This document shows positions 21,160 to 21,212 of a stretch of 21,212 nucleotides of DNA, in pieces (positions within the stretch are counted from its first letter, which is position 1; each line of letters starts with the position of its first letter). The stretch is taken from assembly GCA_038222915.1 (NCBI GenBank), contig JBBRHH010000032.1, positions 1-21,212 on the forward strand. The letters run 5' to 3'. The notes below the pieces were generated by a model, which saw only the letters and a list, made by a program, of their open reading frames with translations, was not told the DNA's origin and did no database searches. The stretch comes from JBBRHH01 sp038222915. GTDB taxonomy: Bacteria > Planctomycetota > Phycisphaerae > Tepidisphaerales > Tepidisphaeraceae. Position numbers and translations under genes: made by a program.

Positions 21160-21212
21160 ATGGCTGCACGAACGACTCGTCGGGAGGCACGGGAACGTGT
21201 CATCAAATCGTT
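21160..21212 (+). CDS. Start of an unidentified gene (cut by window edge)
   Basis: GGAGG followed by 4 bases and ATG at 21160 is the best plus-strand ribosome site near this edge. It opens a frame of 17 codons, MAARTTRREARERVIKS, that continues out of the window. The visible part is strongly basic and helix-prone. There is too little to assign a family. It points away from the ArsR-type gene, with about 150 bases between the two starts, so the ArsR operator could in principle influence it, although the palindromes lie well upstream of its likely promoter. Confidence 0.55.
   Translation, partial: MAARTTRREARERVIKS

Noticed and set aside
1..21212. tRNA, rRNA, CRISPR, insertion sequence or phage features
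   Set aside because: Looked for direct-repeat arrays, terminal inverted repeats with transposase-like frames, and cloverleaf-like segments; none was visible by eye.

Overview
The window looks like chromosomal DNA of a GC-rich member of the Planctomycetota, possibly a Phycisphaerae-type lineage (inference). The main evidence is two separate sets of planctomycete-type secreted cytochrome/DUF proteins: a DUF1549/DUF1553 protein followed by a DUF1501 protein (left end), and a DUF1592-family protein followed by a DUF1552 protein (right end). Supporting evidence is the abundance of signal peptides, Pro/Ala-rich tails and HEAT-like motifs of the kind common in that phylum. I see no phage, transposon, CRISPR or RNA genes. 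No gap between genes exceeds about 200 bases.

Layout, left to right. (1) 1-3448, minus: DUF1553 cytochrome-like protein, then a DUF1501 protein cut by the window edge. (2) 3550-6593, plus: a SAM methyltransferase, then a PilZ-domain protein whose stop overlaps (ATGA) the start of a two-part ABC-2 type permease; a short hairpin with a T tract follows. (3) 6792-7085, plus: a lone Phd/YefM-like antitoxin. (4) 7097-11234, minus: two tandem secreted paralogues, each with a variable N-terminal domain, six ~45-residue beta-type repeats and a HEAT-like C-terminus. (5) 11395-12774, minus: an MFS (ACS/ExuT-like) transporter; upstream of it a small lipoprotein gene (12899-13099) with a strong terminator between them. 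(6) 13231-14535, plus: CCA-adding enzyme, overlapping tail to tail with a TPR-YggX-like fusion gene (14513-15124, minus). (7) 15188-16189, minus: an orphan BMP-family solute-binding lipoprotein with a microduplicated stop region. (8) 16289-20572, minus: DUF1592 protein, DUF1552 protein, DUF6958 protein, a probable operon. (9) 20676-21005, minus: an ArsR-type repressor whose promoter carries two overlapping palindromes. (10) 21160-end, plus: the start of an unidentified gene.

How the parts may work together. The DUF1553/DUF1501 and DUF1592/DUF1552 pairs probably act outside the cytoplasmic membrane, each with one heme-type protein and one exported partner; their substrates are unknown. PilZ and the ABC-2 permease look translationally coupled, which would connect a c-di-GMP sensor to membrane export. 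The tandem repeat paralogues are the least explained genes here and the best candidate for something undescribed. Near-consensus -10 boxes (TATAAT) sit upstream of three minus-strand genes, so ordinary sigma-70-type promoters can be read by eye.
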